Assembly: GCA_937969485.1 (NCBI GenBank)
Contig: CALBVQ010000178.1
Span: 1-7,801, forward strand
Source: an uncultured Saprospiraceae bacterium
GTDB lineage: Bacteria; Bacteroidota; Bacteroidia; Chitinophagales; Saprospiraceae
Reading direction: 5' to 3'
DNA length: 7,801 nt
Position numbers and translations under genes: made by a program. How positions within the stretch are numbered: position 1 is the stretch's first letter; every line of letters begins with the position of its first letter. This document shows positions 1 to 6,112 of this stretch, one piece after another. Under the pieces are notes generated by a model, which had not been told where the DNA came from, did not search any database, and was given only the letters and a program-made list of their open reading frames with translations.

Positions 1-78
1 TTAAGGGGTGGCTGCTCTGCAGCTGCTGACGTGATGTTTTGCGCTGGGGTGTGGTGAGTGTTGGTGTTGTGTTTTGCT
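1..78. repeat. 78-bp direct repeat, copy 1 (may extend past the left edge)
   Basis: This segment matches positions 168-245 at a constant offset of 167 bp with 75 of 78 bases identical; the differences are at 47/214, 57/224 and 60/227. The first 46 bases are identical, begin TTAAGGGG and include the CTGCAGCTGCTG core. Copy 1 starts at the first base of the window, so its true left end is unknown. A weaker third resemblance to the GCAGCTGC...GTGATGTT part appears at about 251-274. No coding frame or transposase is visible. Function is not recognised. Confidence 0.9.
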
Positions 79-151
79 TTGGTTTGTGGGGGTGGTTTTG
101 TTTTTGAAAATTTGAGATGGTGTGTTGAATTATGTATGGGTTGGTGCCTGA

Positions 152-175
152 GGGTTCGAGGGGGGGATTAAGGGG
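152..175 (+). other. potential G-quadruplex motif
   Basis: The plus strand reads GGG, TTCGA, a run of seven G, ATTAA, GGGG. Splitting the seven-G run as GGG-G-GGG gives four tracts of at least three G with loops of 5, 1 and 5 nt, which fits the canonical G3N1-7 pattern. It straddles the boundary into repeat copy 2. The G-strand is the template strand for any read-through from the minus-strand operon. Folding is a prediction only. Confidence 0.5.
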
Positions 176-245
176 TGGCTGCTCTGCAGCTGCTGACGTG
201 ATGTTTTGCGCTGCGGTGTGGTGTGTTTTGGTGTTGTGTTTTGCT
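168..245. repeat. 78-bp direct repeat, copy 2
   Basis: Second copy of the repeat that begins at position 1, 75/78 identical. It is preceded by a run of seven G (160-166) and followed by a degenerate echo of the same unit at about 251-274. The DNA between the copies (79-167) is G/T-rich but is not itself repeated, so this is a spaced direct duplication rather than a simple tandem array. Confidence 0.9.
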
Positions 246-293
246 GCGGTGCGGCTGCGAATGTGATGTTGTGTGATTAAAAACTAATTTTGC

Positions 294-307
294 TTTTGGC
301 GGAAGCC
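294..307 (-). repeat. GGCTTCCGCCAAAA element, copy 1 (3' of tetR)
   Basis: Exact copy of the 14-mer, read on the minus strand. It ends 9 bases before the TetR stop codon on the plus-strand map, so it lies in the immediate 3' UTR of the reductase-tetR transcript, in the sense orientation. The following base is G, giving the 15-mer shared with copies 2 and 4. The GGC-TTCC-GCC mini-hairpin is present, but the left flank does not extend the stem beyond one A-T pair. Confidence 0.85.
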
Positions 308-316
308 ACTTTTATG

Positions 317-889
317 CTACTTTACCATTCCACGTAAAATCACCTCGGTAATTGTGACTTTGAGGACTTCTTTGTCAAGTTCTCTTCCTGGTCGGTTATA
401 AATATAAATCCATTTGAAAGAGGAAAGGAAGGTCTGAAACAGGATGGATGGGTCGCGATCAATAAGGACTTCTTCGTTTACTCCTCGTGCGATGATATGG
501 AGAATTCTCGATTCATATTCTTTTCTTATGTTCCGAAATTCGGTAAGTGTGGGTTCTTCGAGATAGCGCCATTCGTCGCTAAAAACTGTTGCAGAAACTG
601 GATCTTCTACTGCTACTTCAATGTGGAAGTACGACATGTTCTTCAAAATCTCTAGTAGGTCATTTTCTTCCTTCATTACCTTGTTCATATGCTCAAGGTA
701 CTTATTCGCTTCGCTCATACAGATCTGAGCGAGCAATTCTTGTTTGGAGGAAATGTGCGAATATAAACTGGAAGCTTCGAGTCCAACTTCTTTTGCCAAT
801 TGACGCATAGAGGTAGCTTGATAACCGAACTCTTTGAAAAGTCGAGCGGCAGCTTGAAAAATCTTGTCTTTTTTGGATATTCTAGCCAT
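317..889 (-). CDS. TetR/AcrR-family transcriptional regulator
   Basis: A 190-residue protein, the normal length for a TetR repressor. Residues 5-52 form the N-terminal DNA-binding domain: helix 1 (DKIFQAAARLFKEFGY), then the helix-turn-helix around residues 26-46 (TSMRQLAKEVGLEASSLYSH) and the SSKQELL boundary. The remainder is an all-helical ligand/dimer domain. Its DEWRYLEEP segment (105-113) and SFKWIYIYNRPG (157-168) resemble TetR regulators found near CoA-thioester catabolic genes, although the ligand cannot be read from sequence. The start codon overlaps the stop of the upstream reductase gene by one base (TAATG), implying translational coupling and a shared transcript. It probably represses its own operon through the inverted repeat at 1961-1978. 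An acyl-CoA or aryl-CoA ligand is an inference from the neighbours. Confidence 0.93.
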   Translation of the reverse strand: MARISKKDKIFQAAARLFKEFGYQATSMRQLAKEVGLEASSLYSHISSKQELLAQICMSEANKYLEHMNKVMKEENDLLEILKNMSYFHIEVAVEDPVSATVFSDEWRYLEEPTLTEFRNIRKEYESRILHIIARGVNEEVLIDRDPSILFQTFLSSFKWIYIYNRPGRELDKEVLKVTITEVILRGMVK

Positions 890-1956
890 TATACTTCATC
901 AAAATTAATGACAACTGAATCTGACTTAGGGTAGGCTTGACAGGTAAGTATAAAGCCACGGTCAATTTCGTCCTCTTCTAAGCCATAGTTTACGTACATT
1001 TCGGTTTCACCTTTCTCTAGTTTCGCCTTGCAAGTACAGCACACGCCACCTTTACAAGCAAAGGGTAAATCTGCTCCTGTCTCCAAAGCTTTGTCAAGTA
1101 CATTGTCGTCTTCAGATGTGAAATCAAATTTTAGCTCTTTTCCGTCTAGAATAATAGTGACTTTCTTAGCATTTTCATCCCTTTTGGCGGAAGCCTTTCT
1201 CACTTCTCGTGCTTCATCCGCCGCGCCTGAAGTAAATAATTCGAAATGGACAGTATTAGCGGGAACACCTTTGGCTATCAATTCATCTTTCACACCCATA
1301 ATCATAGATTCTGGTCCACAAAGGAAGTAGTGGTGAATTGCCTTCAGCTCAATAATCTTTTCCCATTGACTTACTTTTTTTGCATCAATTCGACCATTGA
1401 ACAAGTCACTGTCTTGGGCTTGACGAGAAAGAACATGGTACATGGAAAATCTATCCGTGTAGTTGTTTTTTATCGATTCGAGTTCTTCCAAAAACATGAT
1501 TGAACGAGCATTCTTATTACCGTAAAAGAGGATGGCAGTACTTTTCTTAGATGATTCCAAAATCGCCTTTATCAAAGAAAGCATAGGCGTGATTCCTGAT
1601 CCCGCTGCGAAAAACACGTAGTCTTTGTCATCTTCATTTTCACTAGGGTTGACAAAACTACCTTGTGGTTCAGCTACCTTTATTTCGTCGCCAATTTGCA
1701 GTTGTTGATTAGCAAAAGTAGAAAACCGACCGCCTGGAACTTCCTTGATTCCTACCGAAAGCCGGTCATCATTGGGCCCAGAGCAGATACTGTACGATCT
1801 ACGGATTTCTTTATCGTCATGAATGTGCGAAAACGTAAGATATTGACCAGCCTTAAAATCAAATTTTAAGCCAGCTTCTGTAGACTCGAGATCGAGTCTT
1901 ACTGAATCAACAGTCAATCTTTCTATATGTGCAATCTTAAATGTGTACCACTTCAT
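889..1956 (-). CDS. paaE: PaaE-type FAD/2Fe-2S NAD(P)H reductase
   Basis: A 355-residue oxidoreductase that passes electrons from NAD(P)H through a flavin and a 2Fe-2S cluster to a partner oxygenase. The domains in order are an FAD-binding barrel (about 1-105) with the flavin motif R53-S-Y-S56; a nucleotide-binding domain (about 112-245) with GSGITP at 119-124 and CGPESMI at 213-219; a charged linker (about 246-264); and a plant-type ferredoxin domain with cluster ligands C301, C306, C309 and C339. This order and length match PaaE of the phenylacetyl-CoA epoxidase. However, paaABCD are not next to it in this window, so the electron acceptor could be another oxygenase or desaturase. It is the first gene of a two-gene operon with the TetR regulator. 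The linker carries an in-frame copy of the GGCTTCCGCCAAAA element (A255-S-A-K258). The ATG at 1956 lies five bases after the candidate operator. Confidence 0.9.
   Translation of the reverse strand: MKWYTFKIAHIERLTVDSVRLDLESTEAGLKFDFKAGQYLTFSHIHDDKEIRRSYSICSGPNDDRLSVGIKEVPGGRFSTFANQQLQIGDEIKVAEPQGSFVNPSENEDDKDYVFFAAGSGITPMLSLIKAILESSKKSTAILFYGNKNARSIMFLEELESIKNNYTDRFSMYHVLSRQAQDSDLFNGRIDAKKVSQWEKIIELKAIHHYFLCGPESMIMGVKDELIAKGVPANTVHFELFTSGAADEAREVRKASAKRDENAKKVTIILDGKELKFDFTSEDDNVLDKALETGADLPFACKGGVCCTCKAKLEKGETEMYVNYGLEEDEIDRGFILTCQAYPKSDSVVINFDEV
1182..1195 (-). repeat. GGCTTCCGCCAAAA element, copy 2 (inside the reductase gene)
   Basis: Exact 14-mer on the coding strand of the reductase gene, again followed by G. 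It is read as GCT-TCC-GCC-AAA, Ala-Ser-Ala-Lys at residues 255-258. The surrounding residues (EVRKASAKRDENAKK) form the charged linker between the nucleotide-binding and ferredoxin domains, a place expected to tolerate insertions. The left flank does not extend the hairpin. Confidence 0.85.
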
Positions 1957-2152
1957 AATTTACGAATGAACGTTCGTACGCAAATATGTAAAAAATAAAG
2001 AAGAATGAATTTTATTGTTTCGTGTGCAATGTGTTTTTGTTTTGTCAATTGCGAGTCAATGTAAAATTAGTTACTCCACTAAACCTAAACCGAGGCGACA
2101 AGAAGACAAACTAAGTACCTATGTTTTCAGTACGTTCTTTACAAGAATCACA
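1957..2152. other. 196-bp spacer between the acyl-CoA oxidase and reductase genes
   Basis: This is a non-coding gap between two minus-strand genes. It contains the candidate operator at its left end. No strong intrinsic terminator follows the oxidase stop: only a 5-bp AT-rich hairpin (2135-2147, TTCTT/AAGAA) without a U tract. Whether the reductase-tetR pair has its own promoter here or depends partly on read-through cannot be settled from sequence. The operator position favours a separate promoter. Confidence 0.6.
1961..1978. promoter_or_regulatory. candidate TetR operator upstream of the reductase-tetR operon
   Basis: TACGAA (1961-1966) and TTCGTA (1973-1978) are perfect inverted repeats separated by 6 bp. 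An overlapping 8-bp palindrome, GAACGTTC, occupies 1968-1975. Size, symmetry and place fit a TetR-family operator. It ends only 4 bases before the reductase start codon on the transcript, so a bound repressor would sit on the leader or transcription start. A CATATTTG on the minus strand (1988-1981) is one mismatch from the Bacteroidota -7 box TAnnTTTG, but no -33 TTTG is seen at the right distance. Recognition by the adjacent TetR is an inference. Confidence 0.6.
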
Positions 2153-4456
2153 TTACTCTAATATCTGCGCCTTCAATAAATTCATAGGTATATTGAATCC
2201 TTCCACGTAATGATTAGCGAGTGGTCTTACTTTTCCCCTTAAGTTTTCTAATTGCTTGCGAATTGCCTTCGATTTACTTCCTGATATATAATCGTTTTCA
2301 AGGTAAAAGCCTCTATGTTCGTAGATCAATTCCAGTGCGTTTAATCTCGCTAAACGGCGCATTGCAACTTTCAAATCTTCATTTTCAATCTTATTCACAG
2401 CTTCGTAAAACATTTTTGCTGAGAAATGCTCGATACTCGCCTTAGCAAGTGAAATCATGTGATTTTGCACTTTTGCGTAAGTAATATTGGGGTCGACGCG
2501 TTTCTTGATATAGGTTTGCATCCGGTTTGCTAAACTGAAAAGGAGTTTGTTCTCGTGATATTCCAATGCTGCCAAGTGAAATTCCTCGTCTAGCAAGTGG
2601 TCTGCGCTCGTGTTTCTTATAGTGTAAGGATTCTGTTCTGTAATGCTCGTTGATAAGCGCGAACTTAAGTACCTGACGATACTCATGAATCCTCCGTCGC
2701 TAAATTCAGATCGGAATTCAGTAAGTAAACCTTTCGAAACTAGTTGTAAAAGCACATGATTGTCTCCTTCGAAGGTGGTGAAGATGTCTGTATCAGCTTT
2801 CATGTCGGTAAAACCATTTTCAGTCAAGTAGCCTTTTCCGCCGCATGCTTCACGGCATTCTTGGATGGTATCGGTAGCATGCCAGCTGGCCATTGCTTTT
2901 AATCCAGCAGCAAGGGATTCGACTTTACGAACGTCATCCTCACTTTGTTTGTTAACGAATTTTTCTCTGAGGGCTTGAAGCCCAAAGTGGTAGGCATAGG
3001 TTTTCGCAAGCCGGGAGAATAGGCGTTTTTGGTGGCTAGGGTAATCTAGGATTAGCGTTTCTTCTTGATCATTTACTTGACTAAATTGCCGTCTTTTCAA
3101 TGCGTATTTGATTGCGATTGTCAAGGCTTTTTTAGATGCGGTATTTGCAGCCATAGCAATACATACTCTACCTTGAACTAGTGCACCAAGCATTGTGAAA
3201 AATCTCTTACTTGCTTTCTTGATGGGACTCGAATACGTTCCATCCTCACTTACACTACCATACTTGTCTAGTAAATTCTCTCTTGGGATTCTCACGTTAT
3301 CAAACCATATTCTTCCGTTGTCTACACCGTTCAATCCCATCTTATAGCCATTGTCTTTTACAGTGACTCCAGGCATTTCTTTGAAATTTTCATTTCGCAA
3401 TGGTACCATAAAGGCGTGAACGCCTTCACTCTTTTCCCCTATCATTAATTGGGCGAAGACTACTGCCATTTTGGAATGCAAAGCATTGCCGATATATTCC
3501 TTACCCGCATGCACGCTAGGAGAGTGAATAATGAACTCATCTGTGGCTTTGTCGAATGTTGCCGTGGTTTCTAGCCCTCGGACATTAGAGCCATGACCCG
3601 TTTCTGTCATCGCAAAACAGCCTGGCAGCTTCAGAGAAATCATATCCCTCATATACTTGTCATGATGTTTCTTTGTACCCAACATATGAACTGATCCTCC
3701 GAACAAACCAAATTGCACACCGAATTTTATCAATAAACTGATATCGCCATAGGCAAGTGTTTCAAAGACAATCGTCGTCGCTTCGGCATTATTCATTCCA
3801 CCATATGCCTCGGGAAATGGATAATTACTAACCTTATGATCCGCGAGAATCTGACACTGCTCAAGGACCCGTTTTCTATATTCTTCCTTTAATCTTATAT
3901 CTGTGTTATCAAATGAAGGATCACTTATAAGAGACTTAATCTTATCCATGATTTCCACTCTTTCTCCTTCTAGAAACTGATTAATATCATCAGCTGTAAA
4001 CTTAATATCATCAGTCAATTCAGAGACACTTTTGGATGGAACATCTAGTGTTTTTTGAAGAATCGTAGAATCCAATCCCTCATGAACACCGAGCAGTTCC
4101 TCTAAACCCTTAATTGCTTGATACACCTTTTTATTATCTATATAATTTCCAGTAGATGATGCTTTCTCTGCCATCAATATACCCATAGAAACTAATTGAT
4201 CTTTTTTGGCGGAAGCCCAACTTTCTTTATTCCTTTTAAGAGACTGACTCCAATTTTTAAACACCTCTTCACTGGGAGGATTATTCTGATCTGTCCACGA
4301 TTTCAAGAGCTCTTTATCGGCTTCACTCAGCTGCGGCATGGAATCAATTTTCTCATTTATAAGGGCCTGTTCTGAAGGTCCCAACACCGAATCTGCCCAT
4401 CCCACATAAAATAATGGTAGGACACTAAGGACACCTGGACTATAATTTTCGTTCAT
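2153..4456 (-). CDS. large acyl-CoA oxidase/dehydrogenase with helical N-terminal extension
   Basis: A 767-residue flavoenzyme of the acyl-CoA dehydrogenase/oxidase superfamily, expected to introduce the 2,3-double bond into acyl-CoA in beta-oxidation. The core resembles acyl-CoA oxidases more than 380-residue dehydrogenases. It has CFAMTETGHGSNVRG at 280-294 (flavin/substrate loop), GVHAFMVPLR (345-354), RRQF (455-458), ACGGKGYL (537-544) and TTFEGDN (560-565 region), in which E563 aligns with the catalytic glutamate of this superfamily. The C-terminal helical part (about 590-767) matches the second oxidase domain. Residues 11-125 are an extra helical domain; WADSVLGPSE and a later VYQAIKGLEELLGV give it a TerB-like two-repeat look, which is tentative. 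An in-frame GGCTTCCGCCAAAA element encodes A81-S-A-K84. Whether electrons go to oxygen or to an electron-transfer flavoprotein cannot be decided here. A weak promoter candidate (minus-strand AACATTTG at 4484-4477) lies upstream. Confidence 0.9.
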   Translation of the reverse strand: MNENYSPGVLSVLPLFYVGWADSVLGPSEQALINEKIDSMPQLSEADKELLKSWTDQNNPPSEEVFKNWSQSLKRNKESWASAKKDQLVSMGILMAEKASSTGNYIDNKKVYQAIKGLEELLGVHEGLDSTILQKTLDVPSKSVSELTDDIKFTADDINQFLEGERVEIMDKIKSLISDPSFDNTDIRLKEEYRKRVLEQCQILADHKVSNYPFPEAYGGMNNAEATTIVFETLAYGDISLLIKFGVQFGLFGGSVHMLGTKKHHDKYMRDMISLKLPGCFAMTETGHGSNVRGLETTATFDKATDEFIIHSPSVHAGKEYIGNALHSKMAVVFAQLMIGEKSEGVHAFMVPLRNENFKEMPGVTVKDNGYKMGLNGVDNGRIWFDNVRIPRENLLDKYGSVSEDGTYSSPIKKASKRFFTMLGALVQGRVCIAMAANTASKKALTIAIKYALKRRQFSQVNDQEETLILDYPSHQKRLFSRLAKTYAYHFGLQALREKFVNKQSEDDVRKVESLAAGLKAMASWHATDTIQECREACGGKGYLTENGFTDMKADTDIFTTFEGDNHVLLQLVSKGLLTEFRSEFSDGGFMSIVRYLSSRLSTSITEQNPYTIRNTSADHLLDEEFHLAALEYHENKLLFSLANRMQTYIKKRVDPNITYAKVQNHMISLAKASIEHFSAKMFYEAVNKIENEDLKVAMRRLARLNALELIYEHRGFYLENDYISGSKSKAIRKQLENLRGKVRPLANHYVEGFNIPMNLLKAQILE
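4204..4217 (-). repeat. GGCTTCCGCCAAAA element, copy 3 (inside the acyl-CoA oxidase gene)
   Basis: Exact 14-mer on the coding strand, followed by AA instead of G. It is read as GCT-TCC-GCC-AAA, Ala-Ser-Ala-Lys at residues 81-84 of the N-terminal helical domain, the same reading frame as copy 2. The left flank (TTGGGC) would extend the GGC/GCC stem by two A-T pairs after one mismatch. Confidence 0.85.
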
Positions 4457-4576
4457 ACTGTGGATTATGTTTTTAACAAATGTTTAAAGCATTATTATGA
4501 GGTTCAATCGATTATCGCAATTATATTTGCTCTTGAGGTGAAGGAATACTAATAAAACTCGAAAACTGAAAAATTT

Positions 4577-4615
4577 GTTTCTTAATTTTTATATTCAAGG
4601 ATAATATTAAGAAAC
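4577..4615. promoter_or_regulatory. perfect 10-bp inverted repeat in the divergent intergenic region
   Basis: GTTTCTTAAT (4577-4586) and ATTAAGAAAC (4606-4615) are exact reverse complements separated by 19 bp. They lie in the 208-bp region between the divergent acyl-CoA oxidase and lipoprotein genes, 49 bp before the lipoprotein start. A TTTG that could serve as a -33 box overlaps its left edge (4574-4577), but no good TAnnTTTG follows at the right distance. It could be a spaced operator or a leader hairpin of the lipoprotein mRNA. There is no T tract next to GC-rich pairs, so a terminator is unlikely. Confidence 0.45.
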
Positions 4616-4664
4616 TTTTAAAGTTTAAGATAGACATAACGTGAAAACACAATATTGAAAACCA

Positions 4665-5204
4665 ATGCATAGATTAATACTTATTGCCTTTTCTATATTT
4701 ATTTGTGTAGGATTAACTTCCTGTTTCGACTTACCTGAAGGAGAAAGTGGTCTTGGCATGAAACCAGTATATATATCGCCTGATGACTTTTCTGTGATTT
4801 ACACAAGAGAACCTCAACCTAATGTTGATCAAGGCTCGTTTGTTTCTGATGGAGATTTTTTTTACATCAACGAGAGATTCAAAGGAATTCACGTTTATGA
4901 CAACACCGACCTTAACAATCCTGTAAAAATCCATTTTTGGAATATTCCAGGTTGTTCAGAATTTACCTTGGATGGAGAATTGCTTTATGCAGACAATTCA
5001 CGTCATTTATTAACAATTGATATTTCGGACAAGGCGGATATAAAATATGTGTCCCATGTAAAGGATATATACACTGGGGATCAACAGAATAACAATTTCC
5101 CTGAGGATTACCGCGGGATTTTTGAGTGCGTGGATTTTGAGAATGGGATTGTTGTGGACTGGGAAGAGGCGATGCTAGAAAACGTTGACTGCATCATTTA
5201 CTAA
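4665..5204 (+). CDS. lipoprotein, N-terminal half of an LVIVD-type beta-propeller
   Basis: A 179-residue lipoprotein. Residues 1-19 are a type II signal peptide with lipobox LTSC and lipidated C20. Two LVIVD-like blade repeats follow: FFYINERFKGIHVYDNTD (about 65-82) with NPVKI, and ELLYADNSRHLLTIDISD (about 105-122). The C-terminal end (FENGIVVDWEEA, 159-169) corresponds to where full-length Bacteroidota LVIVD lipoproteins, as I recall them, continue into more blades. Here the frame stops at DCIIY. The next gene, 59 bp downstream, supplies blades resembling that missing half but starts with its own lipoprotein signal. So this is either a naturally split propeller or one of two short paralogues. 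Substrate and role are unknown; it probably sits in the outer membrane or on the cell surface. The ATG at 4665 gives a complete signal peptide. Confidence 0.75.
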   Translation: MHRLILIAFSIFICVGLTSCFDLPEGESGLGMKPVYISPDDFSVIYTREPQPNVDQGSFVSDGDFFYINERFKGIHVYDNTDLNNPVKIHFWNIPGCSEFTLDGELLYADNSRHLLTIDISDKADIKYVSHVKDIYTGDQQNNNFPEDYRGIFECVDFENGIVVDWEEAMLENVDCIIY

Positions 5205-5263
5205 AATTTGATTATCTTTATTTTGTTCTTTAAAAAGAATTTTAACACCAAAACATAATTATT

Positions 5264-6034
5264 ATGAAATACATTTTAAGTTTTTTCTTACTGTCTTTTG
5301 TCTTAGTCTCATGTACTAAAGTTACTGAGGTAGACGTAAACGCAGACAGTGCAATTAGCGGTAAGTACAACACGATTAAGGTTGTGGGAGATTTTATTTA
5401 CGCCGTTACAGATTCAGAATTGGTTACAATTGATAAGACGGACAATGACAATCCTAAGGAAATAGACAGACAAGAATTAGGAGACAGAATTGAGAATTTA
5501 TACGAAGCGGAGAACGTGCTATTTATTGGCTCGGAAACTGATATGTATATTTTTACATTAGCTAGCAATGGAATTCCTGAGATGCAAAGTGAGACTGCAC
5601 ACATTTCATTTAGCGATGAGGTAGAAGTATGCGATCCTGTAATTGCAAAGAATGACATTGCATATGTTACATTGAGTTCAGTACAGCCTGATAATTCAGT
5701 TCCTTGTGGAGGGATTATTGAGATCAATGAACTTAGAACATATAACATTGCGGATCTTACATCGCCTAAACAAGTGAATACAGTAGACCTAGATTCGCCT
5801 CAGGGTTTATCAATTGATGGAGATATTTTATTCGTGACGAATTTGCACGGAAATACTAATGTTTATGATGTAAATCACAATGGAGGAATGAACCTTGTGG
5901 GAGTAATTCCTGGAGGAGCTCATGATGTGATTGCAACTGATGGAAAAGTACTTATAGTTTCTAAAACAGAAATTAAGCAGTACGACTATTCTAACATTGA
6001 TAACATCATACATTACGCAACTATCAAGTTATAG
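5264..6034 (+). CDS. lipoprotein, C-terminal half of an LVIVD-type beta-propeller
   Basis: A 256-residue lipoprotein with a signal peptide ending in lipobox LVSC (lipidated C17). It has several propeller-like repeats: DFIYAVTDSELVTIDKTDNDNP (about 43-64), VLFIGSETDMYIFTLAS (85-101), IAYVTLSSV (132-140), LRTYNIADLTSPKQV (157-171), PQGLSIDGDILFVTN (179-193) and HDVIATDGKVLIVS (220-233), ending QYDYSNIDNI. The pattern of a value strand followed by a D-S/T-NP turn is that of LVIVD repeats. C123 (CDPV) and C148 (CGG) are placed where these proteins usually carry a conserved cysteine pair, perhaps a disulfide. The gene is 59 bp downstream of the other half-propeller and probably co-transcribed with it, and it is closed by a strong terminator. 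Together the two would form one propeller-sized set of blades. Biochemical function is unknown. Confidence 0.78.
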   Translation: MKYILSFFLLSFVLVSCTKVTEVDVNADSAISGKYNTIKVVGDFIYAVTDSELVTIDKTDNDNPKEIDRQELGDRIENLYEAENVLFIGSETDMYIFTLASNGIPEMQSETAHISFSDEVEVCDPVIAKNDIAYVTLSSVQPDNSVPCGGIIEINELRTYNIADLTSPKQVNTVDLDSPQGLSIDGDILFVTNLHGNTNVYDVNHNGGMNLVGVIPGGAHDVIATDGKVLIVSKTEIKQYDYSNIDNIIHYATIKL

Positions 6035-6056
6035 TCCGAAATAAACAAGAATAAAT

Positions 6057-6090
6057 GCCCTGATTTGCAATTGCATTTCAGGGCTTTTTT
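6057..6090 (+). terminator. intrinsic terminator after the half-propeller gene pair
   Basis: GCCCTGA (6057-6063) pairs perfectly with TCAGGGC (6078-6084), and six T follow (6085-6090). The loop holds a further palindrome, TGCAATTGCA (6066-6075), that can stack as an inner stem. It begins 23 bases after the stop codon at 6034 and ends only 22 bases before the next start codon at 6113, so it also lies in the leader of the following gene. Confidence 0.88.
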
Positions 6091-6112
6091 ATAGCCAACA
6101 ACAGCAGAACAC

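Larger units (their letters stand above)
79..293 (-). terminator. candidate Rho-dependent termination zone downstream of the tetR gene
   Basis: This non-coding stretch lies 3' of the minus-strand reductase-tetR operon. It is extremely G-rich and C-poor on the plus strand: 81-160 holds 32 G and only 3 C. The operon transcript here would therefore be C-rich and almost G-free, with many CA/CC steps and little structure. That bias is the known signature of Rho loading sites. No intrinsic terminator with a U tract is visible after the TetR stop codon. The assignment is an inference from composition and position; the skew could instead come from the repeats themselves. The whole 1-316 stretch has no credible gene. 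Confidence 0.35.

Noticed and set aside
1..245. CRISPR array or mobile-element terminal repeats
   Set aside because: Only two good copies with an 89-bp low-complexity spacer, no cas genes, and no transposase frame between or beside the copies.
1028..1869. Plus-strand open frames opposite the reductase gene
   Set aside because: They overlap a clear minus-strand gene with intact motifs, have no recognisable domains and are antisense shadows.
2135..2147. TTCTT-TAC-AAGAA hairpin after the acyl-CoA oxidase stop codon
   Set aside because: Only 5 AT-rich pairs and no U tract in the transcript direction; too weak to call a terminator.
5226..5243. TTCTTT-AA-AAAGAA hairpin followed by four T between the two half-propeller genes
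   Set aside because: AT-only stem apart from one C-G pair and a 2-nt loop; unlikely to form a working terminator, and the two genes look like one operon.
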